A stretch of DNA of 64,000 bases from Candidatus Saccharibacteria bacterium UBA6224. GTDB lineage: Bacteria > Patescibacteriota > Saccharimonadia > Saccharimonadales > UBA4665. Positions 40,839 to 50,154 of this stretch are shown here, in pieces; positions within the stretch are counted from its first letter, which is position 1, and the number at the start of each line of letters is the position of its first letter. The stretch is from assembly GCA_002441585.1 (NCBI GenBank), contig DJWS01000009.1, forward strand, positions 99,116 to 163,115, written 5' to 3'. The notes under the pieces were generated by a model. The model saw nothing but the letters and a program-made list of their open reading frames with translations, was not told the DNA's origin and made no database searches. Made by a program: the position numbers and the translations under genes.

Positions 40839-40885
40839 TCGCTCACCGCACAGCCCGAAAACCAAACAGGCTTCAACCGAAGCCT
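40799..40885 (+). promoter_or_regulatory. Leucine attenuator (alternative RNA pairing) upstream of leuA
   Basis: Segments: GGGCTGTGC (40800-40808) pairs with GCACAGCCC (40848-40856); GGTTGAAGCCT (40817-40827) pairs perfectly with AGGCTTCAACC (40868-40878); AGGCTTC (40868-40874) also pairs with GAAGCCT (40879-40885) to form the terminator. A ribosome at the stop codon would cover the second segment and allow termination. A ribosome stalled on Leu codons leaves it free as antiterminator. All elements recur before ilvB. Confidence 0.85.
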
Positions 40886-40894
40886 ACTTTTAAT
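40868..40894 (+). terminator. Attenuator terminator upstream of leuA
   Basis: AGGCTTC aacc GAAGCCT followed by ACTTTTAATTT. It lies 15 nt before the leuA start and conditionally ends transcription. Confidence 0.8.
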
Positions 40895-40908
40895 TTGGAG
40901 AAATTTTT

Positions 40909-42087
40909 ATGAGTGAAGCATCAGTTAATGTTGAGATTTTCGACACCACTTTACGCGACGGTGCACAGGCATTACCGGCCGATCATCAGTTTCCGGAGGG
41001 CAGCAAACCCGAGATTGCAGAACAGATAGCTGAGTTTGGCGTCAGTGTTATCGAAGCTGGCTTTCCGGCCACTCCGGGCGACGCTGAAGCCGTGGCTGAG
41101 GTTGCCAGGACCGTCGGCCGCCGAGACTACGACACCATAAGTTGGCTAGACGGGCAGCCTCGTGAAAGGCGGCTGACCGTTCCGGTCATCGCCGGTCTGT
41201 CTCGCACCGTGACGTCAGATATCGAGGCGACCTGGACCGCCGTACAGTCGGCCGAACGACCGAGGATTCATACCTTTATCTCGACCGACCAAGAACATAT
41301 GACCGCAAAGTTCCCTGGAAAATCACCACAACAGGTACTAGAAATGGGCCGCGCGGCTGTCACCTATGCGCGCAACATCTCGGCCTGGCATCCTGGAGCA
41401 AGTGTCGAATTTTCGGCAGAAGCAGCATCGACGACAGACCCAGCTTATCTGGAAAGGGTAGTCAAGGAGGCGGTCTTGGCTGGTGCCGATGTCATCAATA
41501 TGCCGGACACTGTCGGTCAGCGTGACCCATTCTGGATGAAGGATTTCTACAAGCGGATAATAACCTGGACGATGCAGGCTGGAGGCGCGACCATATCGGC
41601 CCACAATCACAATGACCTGGACAATGCCGTCCCGAACACCTGGGCGCTGGTGTCAGCAGCCGCGGAATACGCTCACGAGAACAATCGGTCGGTTGAGGTT
41701 CAGCTGGAATCGACGGTCTGCGGCTTGGGCGAGCGCGCCGGTAATGCCAATGTCTTCCCGGTGGTGGCTGGGCTGTTCAAGTTTTCGCCTGATGTTCAGG
41801 TGCCTATCCGATGGCAAATCAACCCTGATCGAGCAGTTACGACCGCCGATACCGTCATGGATTATGCCGGTCTACCGGTACCGCCTCAGTCTCCGATTGT
41901 TGGTGGTGATACCTTTGTTCATCGTTCCGGTATCCATAGTGATGGAGTCATCAAAGGCGGCCATGCCATCTACACCCCACATGATCCACGCTTTTGGGGG
42001 CACTCCGAAAGTGCCCGGCACGAGGACGGTGCATATCAGGGCCGCGCCGGAAAAGCCGCGGTCTCATCGACCATGGTTGGTGCTTGA
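40909..42087 (+). CDS. leuA: 2-isopropylmalate synthase-like enzyme without C-terminal regulatory domain
   Basis: A 392-residue HMGL/DRE-TIM protein that would condense an acyl-CoA with a 2-keto acid, the first step of leucine synthesis. It has FDTTLRDGAQALPADHQF near 11, the metal-binding HNHNDLDNAVPNT near 228 and GLGERAGNANVFPVVAGL near 267. It ends shortly after the HRSGIHSDG block, so the leucine-binding regulatory domain of full-length enzymes (over 500 residues) is absent. A Leu-codon attenuator upstream supports the leuA identity. Citramalate or homocitrate synthase are alternatives. No leuB, leuC or leuD is in the window. Confidence 0.82.
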   Translation: MSEASVNVEIFDTTLRDGAQALPADHQFPEGSKPEIAEQIAEFGVSVIEAGFPATPGDAEAVAEVARTVGRRDYDTISWLDGQPRERRLTVPVIAGLSRTVTSDIEATWTAVQSAERPRIHTFISTDQEHMTAKFPGKSPQQVLEMGRAAVTYARNISAWHPGASVEFSAEAASTTDPAYLERVVKEAVLAGADVINMPDTVGQRDPFWMKDFYKRIITWTMQAGGATISAHNHNDLDNAVPNTWALVSAAAEYAHENNRSVEVQLESTVCGLGERAGNANVFPVVAGLFKFSPDVQVPIRWQINPDRAVTTADTVMDYAGLPVPPQSPIVGGDTFVHRSGIHSDGVIKGGHAIYTPHDPRFWGHSESARHEDGAYQGRAGKAAVSSTMVGA

Positions 42088-42112
42088 CAATCTAACGGCC
42101 GAGGCTTAGACT
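42084..42112 (+). promoter_or_regulatory. Promoter of the ilv leader and operon
   Basis: A perfect TTGACA (42084-42089), 17 bp, TAGACT (42107-42112), then 7 nt to the leader ATG at 42120. The -35 box overlaps the leuA stop codon. Confidence 0.75.
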
Positions 42113-42119
42113 GCTGCAC

Positions 42120-42209
42120 ATGGTTTATAACCGCGTGAAGCAGATCGTCATTATTATTCTCGGCCGTCAGGGGCTGTGCTTCACCATGGTTGAAGCCACC
42201 GAGCAGTAA
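42120..42209 (+). CDS. Isoleucine/valine-rich attenuator leader peptide of the ilv operon
   Basis: A 29-residue peptide with the run QIVIIIL (four Ile and one Val codon) followed by GRQGLCFTMVEATEQ. The C-terminal part matches the Leu leader at 40767 almost residue for residue. The start codon has leaderless spacing from the -10 box. Charged Ile-tRNA (and Val/Leu) is the likely signal, in keeping with ilvB, ilvN and ilvA downstream. Confidence 0.85.
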   Translation: MVYNRVKQIVIIILGRQGLCFTMVEATEQ

Positions 42210-42256
42210 TCGCTCACCGCACAGTCCGAAAACCAAACAGGCTTCAACCGAAGCCT
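42170..42256 (+). promoter_or_regulatory. Isoleucine/valine attenuator (alternative RNA pairing)
   Basis: GGGCTGTGC (42171-42179) pairs with GCACAGTCC (42219-42227, one G-U); GGTTGAAGCC (42188-42197) pairs with GGCTTCAACC (42240-42249); AGGCTTC (42239-42245) pairs with GAAGCCT (42250-42256) as terminator. It has the same architecture as the leuA attenuator, with a C-to-T change (C40855 to T42226) that keeps pairing as G-U. Confidence 0.85.
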
Positions 42257-42262
42257 GTTTTT
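42239..42262 (+). terminator. Attenuator terminator of the ilv operon
   Basis: AGGCTTC aacc GAAGCCT then GTTTTTAATTT, 20 nt before the first gene of the operon. Confidence 0.82.
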
Positions 42263-42281
42263 AATTTACAAGGAGAATTTC

Positions 42282-42545
42282 ATGTCATACGAAGTAGGAT
42301 TAAGTCAACCAGCTGTTGGCGAGCCGACATATGACCGTTTTGGATACGGTGATGGCCTCGGCTTTCAGGTAGCGATGGCCCAAGGTTTCATGGGTGCACA
42401 CGGTGGTGCCGATCGGGCATCCGAGGCCTATTTTGCGGCCCAGGCAAGCACTGTCGAGGTCGCTCCGGCATCGGCCGAAGAAATGACACAGCATGTCGCA
42501 AGTGTCATGGTCGGACACTCTGACGTTACAAGACAAGTCGCCTAA
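42282..42545 (+). CDS. Small hypothetical protein, first gene behind the ilv attenuator
   Basis: An 87-residue protein rich in Gly, Ala and Val with no recognised family (YDRFGYGDGLGFQVAMAQGFMGAHGGADRASEAYF). It has no isoleucine at all, which would allow synthesis during Ile starvation. An AAGGAG ribosome-binding site precedes it and ilvB follows after 6 nt. The small genes behind the Trp attenuators occupy the same place in their units. Function unknown. Confidence 0.65.
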   Translation: MSYEVGLSQPAVGEPTYDRFGYGDGLGFQVAMAQGFMGAHGGADRASEAYFAAQASTVEVAPASAEEMTQHVASVMVGHSDVTRQVA

Positions 42546-42551
42546 AACCTC

Positions 42552-44318
<1,767 letters not shown>

Positions 44319-44322
44319 GAAT

Positions 44323-44586
44323 ATGATGAAACTCCACACCGACCACACTTACACCCTGACATTGCATGTTCATAATCAGCCCGGCGTGCTGGTGCGCTGC
44401 GCGCAGGTGTTCGCGCGTCGGGGACACAATATCGAATCGCTTCATGTCAGCAACGACCGAAGTAATCCAGCATTCTCGACCATGCGCATAACGGCCTTCG
44501 GCCAACCAGAAATGATGGACCAAGTCGTTGCTCAGCTTCATAAATTAATTGACGTTACGAACGTGACTGTCCACGAGGAATCATAA
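44323..44586 (+). CDS. ilvN: Acetolactate synthase small (regulatory) subunit, ACT domain only
   Basis: An 87-residue ACT-domain protein (YTLTLHVHNQPGVLVRCAQVFARRGHNIESLHVSND), the regulatory subunit giving valine feedback to IlvB. It lacks the C-terminal domain of the usual 160-residue IlvH, resembling the short E. coli IlvN. It sits directly between ilvB and ridA. Confidence 0.92.
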   Translation: MMKLHTDHTYTLTLHVHNQPGVLVRCAQVFARRGHNIESLHVSNDRSNPAFSTMRITAFGQPEMMDQVVAQLHKLIDVTNVTVHEES

Positions 44587-44588
44587 AT

Positions 44589-44972
44589 ATGACACAACCA
44601 GCATACGGGCCATACACACCCATAGTTCGGGCCGGCGATTACTACTATGTCTCGGGGCAAATAGGCGTTTCGACGTCGACCAAAACGGCGCCCGATAATA
44701 TCGCCGAACAAGCTGCCCAGACCTTGCATAACTTGCGGTCAGTTCTGGAGGCTGCTGGTCTGACCATGAACGATGTCGTCAAAACTACCGTTTTCCTGAC
44801 CGATATGGGTCATTTCGGCGAATTCAACGAAGTATACATGCAGTACTTCGAAGCACCACGACCGGCCCGCAGCTGTATTGCCGTACGTGAATTGCCGCGT
44901 GTCGGCGGCGGGACGGATCTGCTGGTCGAGATCGAAGCCGTGGCCTATCGGCAAGGGAAAGATAATGCTTGA
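44589..44972 (+). CDS. ridA: RidA-family enamine/imine deaminase
   Basis: A 127-residue RidA/YjgF protein. It hydrolyses reactive 2-aminoacrylate and 2-aminocrotonate intermediates released by PLP enzymes such as threonine dehydratase. Signatures are YYYVSGQIGVS near 18, QAAQTLHNLRSVLEAAGLTMNDVVKTTVFLTDM near 46, and RPARSCIAVRELPRVGGGTDLLVEIEAVA with the substrate-binding Arg. It overlaps ilvA by 8 nt, a functional pairing. Confidence 0.95.
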   Translation: MTQPAYGPYTPIVRAGDYYYVSGQIGVSTSTKTAPDNIAEQAAQTLHNLRSVLEAAGLTMNDVVKTTVFLTDMGHFGEFNEVYMQYFEAPRPARSCIAVRELPRVGGGTDLLVEIEAVAYRQGKDNA

Positions 44973-46455
44973 TTCGCTTCGTGACACGCTACTAGCCCGG
45001 GTCTATGATGTCGCCATCGAGACGCCACTCCGACGGGCTCCAAAACTAAGCGCCAAGCTTAATCATGAGATATATCTCAAGCGCGAGGACTTGCAGCCGG
45101 TGCATTCATTTAAGATTCGTGGGGCCTACAACATGATCAGTCGCCTGAGCGATGAGGAAAAATCAAGGGGTATCATCGCTGCCAGTGCTGGCAATCACGC
45201 CCAAGGTGTTGCCCTCAGCGCCCAAAAGCTAGGTATCTCAGCGCTCATCATCATGCCCCGCACCACACCTGAAATCAAAGTCGAGGCCGTAAGGGGATAC
45301 GGCGCCGAAGTCGAGCTACATGGTGACAGCTATTCAGAGGCTGCTGCCTACTGCAAGCAGAGAGCCGAGCAGACCGGGCGTGTTTTCGTCCATCCGTTTG
45401 ACGATCCGCTGGTTATAGCCGGGCAAGGAACGATTGGCCGAGAAATCCTGGAGCAGTTACCGCAGGCTACGCACATCTTCGTGCCGATTGGCGGCGGTGG
45501 CTTGATTGCCGGTATTGCCCAATTCGTCAAAGAGCTGAATCCGGCCATAAAAGTAATAGGTGTTGAGCCCACTGACAGTAACGCCATGCAAGCAAGCCTA
45601 CGAGCCGACAAAGTCGTCGAACTGCCGCATGTCGGCATATTTGCCGATGGCGTGGCCGTCAAACGGGTCGGCGATAATACCTTCAAACTGGTCCGCCAGT
45701 ATGTCGACGACGTCATAACCGTATCGACCGACCAAATGTGCGCCGCAATCAAGGCAATTTTCGAGGATACCCGCAGCATCGTTGAGCCTTCCGGCGCCTT
45801 GGCAGTTGCCGGAGCCACCAATTACAAATTGCCAGCCGATGCCCAAGTAGTCTGCGTTTGTTCGGGCGCTAATGTGACTTTCGAGCGGCTAAATCAAATT
45901 GCCGAACGCACCCTGATTGGCTCGGGCAAAGAGGCCGTCTTTGCCGTCACTATGCCGGAAAAGCCCGGCGCGCTACGTACCTTTTGCACCGATGTGGTCA
46001 ACGGTCACAATATCAGCGAATTCAATTACCGCCTCAATAAACGCGAGGCGGCCCAGGTCATGGTTGGAGTCAACATATCCAGTGATGCCGACAAGAAAGC
46101 CATAATGAAGAAGATGGCGGCACACGGTTATGAACATGTTGATCTGTCCAACGATGACTTGACCAAAGAACATATCCGCCACATGGTTGGCGGGCGACCA
46201 GCCGACTCAACAAATGAGCAAATCTACGAAATCACTTTTCCGGAACGACCGGGGGCTCTCGGGGATTTTCTGGATGCTATCGGGAACAAATGGAATATCA
46301 GTCTGTTTCACTACCGTAGTGCCGCCAGTGATCAGGGAAGCGTACTCATCGGCTTTGAGACCACCTCGCCAGCCCAACTGGAGCATAGCCTGACACACGC
46401 CTCATTCGAATGGCGGCATCCGGACAGCCTGGCACTCAAGCTTTTCAGCCAGTAA
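44965..46455 (+). CDS. ilvA: Threonine dehydratase (biosynthetic type, two ACT-like domains)
   Basis: A 496-residue PLP enzyme converting threonine to 2-oxobutyrate for isoleucine synthesis. The PLP lysine is in VHSFKIRGAYNM near 48, and GGGGLIAGIAQF lies near 180. Two C-terminal ACT-like modules (EAVFAVTMPEKPGALRTFC; QIYEITFPERPGALGDFL) mark the isoleucine-inhibited biosynthetic form. I chose ATG 44965, within the end of ridA; the frame is open upstream but that part is unrelated. It is the last ilv gene before the peptidase. Confidence 0.95.
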   Translation: MLDSLRDTLLARVYDVAIETPLRRAPKLSAKLNHEIYLKREDLQPVHSFKIRGAYNMISRLSDEEKSRGIIAASAGNHAQGVALSAQKLGISALIIMPRTTPEIKVEAVRGYGAEVELHGDSYSEAAAYCKQRAEQTGRVFVHPFDDPLVIAGQGTIGREILEQLPQATHIFVPIGGGGLIAGIAQFVKELNPAIKVIGVEPTDSNAMQASLRADKVVELPHVGIFADGVAVKRVGDNTFKLVRQYVDDVITVSTDQMCAAIKAIFEDTRSIVEPSGALAVAGATNYKLPADAQVVCVCSGANVTFERLNQIAERTLIGSGKEAVFAVTMPEKPGALRTFCTDVVNGHNISEFNYRLNKREAAQVMVGVNISSDADKKAIMKKMAAHGYEHVDLSNDDLTKEHIRHMVGGRPADSTNEQIYEITFPERPGALGDFLDAIGNKWNISLFHYRSAASDQGSVLIGFETTSPAQLEHSLTHASFEWRHPDSLALKLFSQ

Positions 46456-46497
46456 ATGTCGCAGAGCCTACTGGACTGTGCCATAATCATCAGTAAT

Positions 46498-47652
46498 ATG
46501 ACCATGGAAGAACTGCTTAGACAATTGGTTGCCTATCAGACGGTCGAAGGGGATGAATCCAAAAATGCTGCCCTTAAGTTCATCGCCGACTACTTATCAG
46601 AGCGCGGCATGCATGTTGAGCACTTCAAAGAAAACGGCTACGGTGCCTTAGTTGCCACGACGATCCCTGGCCAAAAACACCCTAAAGTCATGCTGGCCGC
46701 CCATGTAGATGTCGTATCGGCCTCGTTAAAATCTTTCACCATGCGCAAAAAACAGGGTAAATTCTATGGTCGGGGTGTATTTGATATGAAATTTGCCATC
46801 GCTACCTTCATGCGCGTCGTCGACCGCCTCCAACCGACACTTAGCCAATACGATTTTGGCATCATGATAACTTCAGATGAGGAAATCGGTGGAGTCAGTG
46901 GTGTCAAATACCTACTCGATCACGGCTATGGCGCCGATGTATGTCTGTTGCCGGACGGGGCAGATGACTGGCACATCGAAGCTCAGGCCAAGGGCGGTTG
47001 GAACGTGCGCGTCAGTGCTTCGGGCAAGAGTTCGCACGGTTCGCGCCCCTGGGAGGGTGAGAGCGCTGCCGACAAAATCATCGACTTCATGACGGCCACC
47101 AAGCGGGAGTTTCCGCCCAGTCCGGACCACACCGACACTACGGTCGTACTGACCGGGCTGCAAGCCGGCAAGAGCTGGAACCAAGTACCGGGCCACGCCG
47201 AAGCAACGCTCGATATCCGCTATCTGAATGGCGCTTATCCGGATATAAGGCGTCGGCTCCGCATCCTGGCCAAGACACACGATGTAAGCCTGCATACCAA
47301 CGCCCACATCGAGGCGGTCTATCAAGATATGGATTCACGCCATATTTATAACTGGGAACGAGTGGTCAAGAGCGTGCGTGGCGAGACGATGAATGAATAC
47401 ACATTGTCCTTTGGCGCCTCGGACGCCCGCTTCTTGGTAGCTCAGGGTATCCCGACGATAGTTACACGCCCTAAGGGTGGTGGTCATCACGGCGAAAACG
47501 AGTGGATCGACGAGGCGGAGTTAGATCAATTCGAAGCCTGCGTCCAACAATACATCCAAGCGGTCGCTAAAACGACACAGCCCACCACTGTTGACCAACC
47601 CACCAAAACGCGATACAATACGACCAAGTTGCCAGAGACAGCGACGAGCTGA
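46498..47652 (+). CDS. M20-family metallopeptidase (dipeptidase or deacylase)
   Basis: A 384-residue zinc peptidase-like enzyme. Metal ligands appear in order: AAHVDVV, GRGVFDMK, the catalytic Glu pair SDEEIGG, LLPDGAD and GGGHHGENEW near the C-terminus. An inserted dimerisation domain (KGGWNVRVSASGKSSHGSRPWEG) is typical of ArgE/DapE/CPG2. I chose ATG 46498, 10 nt after CATAAT (46482-46487); ATG 46456 is an alternative just after the ilvA stop. The substrate is unknown; release of amino acids from peptides would fit the neighbourhood. Confidence 0.88.
   Translation: MTMEELLRQLVAYQTVEGDESKNAALKFIADYLSERGMHVEHFKENGYGALVATTIPGQKHPKVMLAAHVDVVSASLKSFTMRKKQGKFYGRGVFDMKFAIATFMRVVDRLQPTLSQYDFGIMITSDEEIGGVSGVKYLLDHGYGADVCLLPDGADDWHIEAQAKGGWNVRVSASGKSSHGSRPWEGESAADKIIDFMTATKREFPPSPDHTDTTVVLTGLQAGKSWNQVPGHAEATLDIRYLNGAYPDIRRRLRILAKTHDVSLHTNAHIEAVYQDMDSRHIYNWERVVKSVRGETMNEYTLSFGASDARFLVAQGIPTIVTRPKGGGHHGENEWIDEAELDQFEACVQQYIQAVAKTTQPTTVDQPTKTRYNTTKLPETATS
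47591..47619 (+). promoter_or_regulatory. rplJ promoter inside the end of the M20 gene
   Basis: TTGACC (47591-47596), 17 bp, TACAAT (47614-47619). Transcription from about 47626 gives a leader of about 170 nt before rplJ. Confidence 0.65.
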
Positions 47653-47705
47653 AAAGCTTTAAGAAAGTCGCCGAGGTACAAACAATCTCTACATAGAGTG
47701 TTTGA

Positions 47706-47734
47706 ACGTCTTTGGAAGCCCCAAAGGCGTTTTT
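47706..47734 (+). terminator. Attenuator hairpin in the rplJ (L10) leader
   Basis: ACGTCTTTGG aagcc CCAAAGGCGT (47706-47730) then TTTTT. It lies inside the leader 60 nt before rplJ. A further GTACGAA/TTCGTAC hairpin (about 47746-47771) follows. In other bacteria L10(L12)4 binds the rplJ leader and controls its own expression; a terminator there fits such feedback, though the exact protein site is not resolved. Confidence 0.65.
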
Positions 47735-47796
47735 GTTTGGCAACGGTACGAAAATAGGTCGATATTCGTACGAAATAATCCAATTTGGAGAAACAT

Positions 47797-48321
47797 ATGG
47801 CACTTACCAAGCAAGAAAAAAGTGATGTTATCGCCGAAGTCAGCGAGCTGTTGACAGCGTCCAAGATGACCGTCGTCGCCAAATACCAGGGCACGACCGT
47901 CAAGGCACTGCAGCAACTTCGCCGCGACGCCCGCAATAACGGCACTAAAGTAAAAGTGGTCAAGAACCGCTTGGTTATTCAAGCATTGCAAGGCGTCGAC
48001 GCTCTCAAGGCGGCCGACACCAGCGCGCTTGAAGGCATGCTTCTATACGCCTTTAACGGCGAGGACGAAGTCGCCCCAGCCCAGGCCCTGGCAACATTCG
48101 CCAAGGCCAACCCGACGATTGAGTTTGTCGGCGCCATCAACGCTCAAGGTGTTTTCCTAAACGCCGACGACGTCAAGGCACTAGCTACACTACCTGGCAA
48201 GGATCAACTCATTGCCGAAGTCGTAGCAACCCTGTTGTCTCCGGTACACGATGTCACCAACGCGTTGTCGGGCAACCTGCACGCGCTGCTTGACGGCGTG
48301 AGCGCTAAGGCAACCGCATAA
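47797..48321 (+). CDS. rplJ: 50S ribosomal protein L10
   Basis: A 174-residue L10, the base of the L7/L12 stalk. It begins MALTKQEKSDVIAEVSELL and has VVAKYQGTTVKALQQLRRDARNNGTKVKVVKNRL near 28, typical of the family. I chose ATG 47797 after TTTGGAG; an in-frame ATG at 47785 lies inside the ribosome-binding site. The C-terminal helix that binds L12 dimers (LLSPVHDVTNALSGNLHALLDGVSA) is present. rplL follows after 24 nt. Confidence 0.97.
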   Translation: MALTKQEKSDVIAEVSELLTASKMTVVAKYQGTTVKALQQLRRDARNNGTKVKVVKNRLVIQALQGVDALKAADTSALEGMLLYAFNGEDEVAPAQALATFAKANPTIEFVGAINAQGVFLNADDVKALATLPGKDQLIAEVVATLLSPVHDVTNALSGNLHALLDGVSAKATA

Positions 48322-48345
48322 TTTAATTTTCCTAAGGAGAAAATC

Positions 48346-48726
48346 ATGGCAGATTTGAAGAAACTCGCCGAAGAACTGACCAAACTGACAGTTCTCGAAG
48401 TAAACGAACTAAAGACTATCCTCAAGGACGAATATGGCATCGAGCCAGCTGCTGCAGCTGTCGCTGTTGCTGGTCCGGCTGCTGGCGGTGACGCTGGTGC
48501 TGCTGAGGACGAAAAGTCTGAGTACGATGTCGTCCTGAAGGACGCTGGCGCTCAGAAGGTCGCCGTCATCAAGGCCGTCAAGGACATCACTGGTCTTGGT
48601 CTTGGCGAAGCCAAAGCTATCGTCGATGGCGCTCCGAAGCCTGTGCTTGAAAAAGCCGCCAAGGACGACGCCGAAGCCGCTAAGAAGGCTCTCGAAGATG
48701 CTGGTGCGACTGTCGAACTCGCCTAA
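48346..48726 (+). CDS. rplL: 50S ribosomal protein L7/L12
   Basis: A 126-residue stalk protein that recruits translational GTPases. The N-terminal dimerisation helix pair is followed by an Ala/Gly hinge (AAAAVAVAGPAAGGDAGAAED) and the C-terminal domain (YDVVLKDAGAQKVAVIKAVKDITGLGLGEAKAIVDGAPKPVLE). Length is normal. A good ribosome-binding site (AAGGAG) and a following terminator mark the end of the rplJL unit. Confidence 0.98.
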   Translation: MADLKKLAEELTKLTVLEVNELKTILKDEYGIEPAAAAVAVAGPAAGGDAGAAEDEKSEYDVVLKDAGAQKVAVIKAVKDITGLGLGEAKAIVDGAPKPVLEKAAKDDAEAAKKALEDAGATVELA

Positions 48727-48750
48727 GCTAGCGATTTCGGACTATGGACA

Positions 48751-48781
48751 AACCGCGCAGGATAAAACTGCGCGGTTTTTC
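48751..48781 (+). terminator. Terminator of rplJL
   Basis: AACCGCGCAG gataaaa CTGCGCGGTT then TTT, 24 nt after the rplL stop. Confidence 0.88.
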
Positions 48782-48815
48782 AGTCCTGGGTTTTCCACAG
48801 GAAGGTTGGAAACTT

Positions 48816-48881
48816 TTGACTTGACTAATCACTCATGGTACGTTTAGTAATAAGTGTACGAAAACAAACATATACACTTAT
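48816..48881 (+). promoter_or_regulatory. Promoter and 5'-UTR hairpin of the 169-residue protein gene
   Basis: TTGACT (48816-48821), 17 bp, TACGTT (48839-48844). The leader has a perfect 9-bp inverted repeat ATAAGTGTA (48850-48858) / TACACTTAT (48873-48881) that ends just before the ribosome-binding site. It could be an operator at the DNA level or an mRNA hairpin; the sequence does not tell which. Confidence 0.5.
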
Positions 48882-48899
48882 GAGAGACAGGGAAAACAG

Positions 48900-49409
48900 A
48901 TGACAGACTTACCGGAGAAACAAATCAAACGGTTACGGGCCCTAATACAAGAGGCCGAAACGAACCTAGCAGCCGCGACTGAGCTGCTGATTAGTGTTGC
49001 CGGTGATGATGAACGTGTCGCACCCGTGGCTCGTGAAGATACACTCGGTAAAGTCATCGAGGGTGTTTTTGACGGCCAGAACATGGTCGGTAGTGACAGC
49101 AAGACCTATCCTGTCCCAGCCAACTACGCCAGCAAGTCCAAGCTCGTCCAGGGCGACATTCTGAAATTGACCATTGCCGACGACGGAGCATTCATGTACA
49201 AGCAAATCGGCCCCGTTCCACGCAAGCAAGTCGTGGGCCAACTGATCCTTGAGAACGGCCACTATTTCGTAGATGTCAACGGCAAGAAATTCCGTGTACT
49301 GCTAGCCAGCGTGACTTATTTCAAGGCCAAGCCAGGCGATCAGGTCAGCGTCAATGTCCCCGAAGACGACGCCAATTCCGAGTGGGCCGCCCTCGAAGCT
49401 GCACTGTAA
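48900..49409 (+). CDS. Conserved-looking hypothetical protein (169 residues)
   Basis: Soluble protein. An N-terminal helix (LPEKQIKRLRALIQEAETNLAAATELLI, residues 4-31) resembles a short coiled coil. From about residue 45 there are two beta-rich segments (KVIEGVFDGQNMVGSDSKTYPVPANYASKSKLVQGDILKL and GQLILENGHYFVDVNGKKFRVLLASVTYFKAKPGDQVSV) that read like a pair of small barrel-type domains. No catalytic motif is visible. It has a strong regulated-looking promoter of its own. I do not know its function; nucleic-acid binding is a guess. Confidence 0.65.
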   Translation: MTDLPEKQIKRLRALIQEAETNLAAATELLISVAGDDERVAPVAREDTLGKVIEGVFDGQNMVGSDSKTYPVPANYASKSKLVQGDILKLTIADDGAFMYKQIGPVPRKQVVGQLILENGHYFVDVNGKKFRVLLASVTYFKAKPGDQVSVNVPEDDANSEWAALEAAL

Positions 49410-49466
49410 ACGTTGTAAGTTAGAAATAAAATAGCAATTGGCGCTGGTTCGTGACATTATTACTGC

Positions 49467-50105
49467 ATGAAATTGAGAGTCAGGGATGCTTTTACGGCGG
49501 CCAACGTCGTTTCTTTGACGGGCTTATGGTTGACGCACGAAGCTTGTCGTGACTTATCACAACCTCGTAATATCGGTAAATTGCTGATCGCCCGAGGACT
49601 GGATTTAGCCGACGGACCTCTAGCCCGCGCCATGAACCAGCAGAGTGATTTTGGTGCCGGTATCGATGCGACCTTCGATAAGATTGCCCTGGCCATGATC
49701 ATGAAGGCCCTTTGGCAGCAAGATTTGGCACCAAAGCCGGCCATCGTCGCCGTCAGCGCTCGTAATCTTATCAACGCTGCCGCTACCATGGGCAGCATGG
49801 CAAAAGACTTTAATGGGCAGGAACTGCACCGCACTGATGAGGGCGGTACGGCCATTGCCATCGAGACGGCGGCGCTTGGCACATTCGCCATCGAAAGCAT
49901 CATGAGACAACAGGGTCACGAGGGCCGGATTCCAGACGCGCTGCATCTGGCGGCCTGGACAGGTATTGGCATAGGCACGGGTATCTACGGAGCTAAGGCT
50001 ACCAGCGATTACTGGGCGAGATTTGTCGCTAGTAACCCGCAGGTGGCAGGCCAAACACTTCAGCACCTGGATGAGGCGACCGAGTCCTTCATAACGGCGT
50101 CCTAG
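49467..50105 (+). CDS. CDP-alcohol phosphatidyltransferase-family membrane protein
   Basis: A 212-residue phospholipid-synthesis enzyme. It carries the complete family signature Dx2DGx2ARx8Gx3Dx3D as DLADGPLARAMNQQSDFGAG followed by IDATFDK (about residues 47-73). The enzyme would join a CDP-diacylglycerol or CDP-alcohol to an alcohol such as glycerol phosphate or inositol phosphate. Hydrophobicity is lower than usual for the family, with only three or four plausible membrane helices. Substrates are unassigned. Confidence 0.82.
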   Translation: MKLRVRDAFTAANVVSLTGLWLTHEACRDLSQPRNIGKLLIARGLDLADGPLARAMNQQSDFGAGIDATFDKIALAMIMKALWQQDLAPKPAIVAVSARNLINAAATMGSMAKDFNGQELHRTDEGGTAIAIETAALGTFAIESIMRQQGHEGRIPDALHLAAWTGIGIGTGIYGAKATSDYWARFVASNPQVAGQTLQHLDEATESFITAS

Positions 50106-50154
50106 CATTTTTTACAGCAGAATTTTGCCTCGCCGCCGAGTATACTAATGATTA

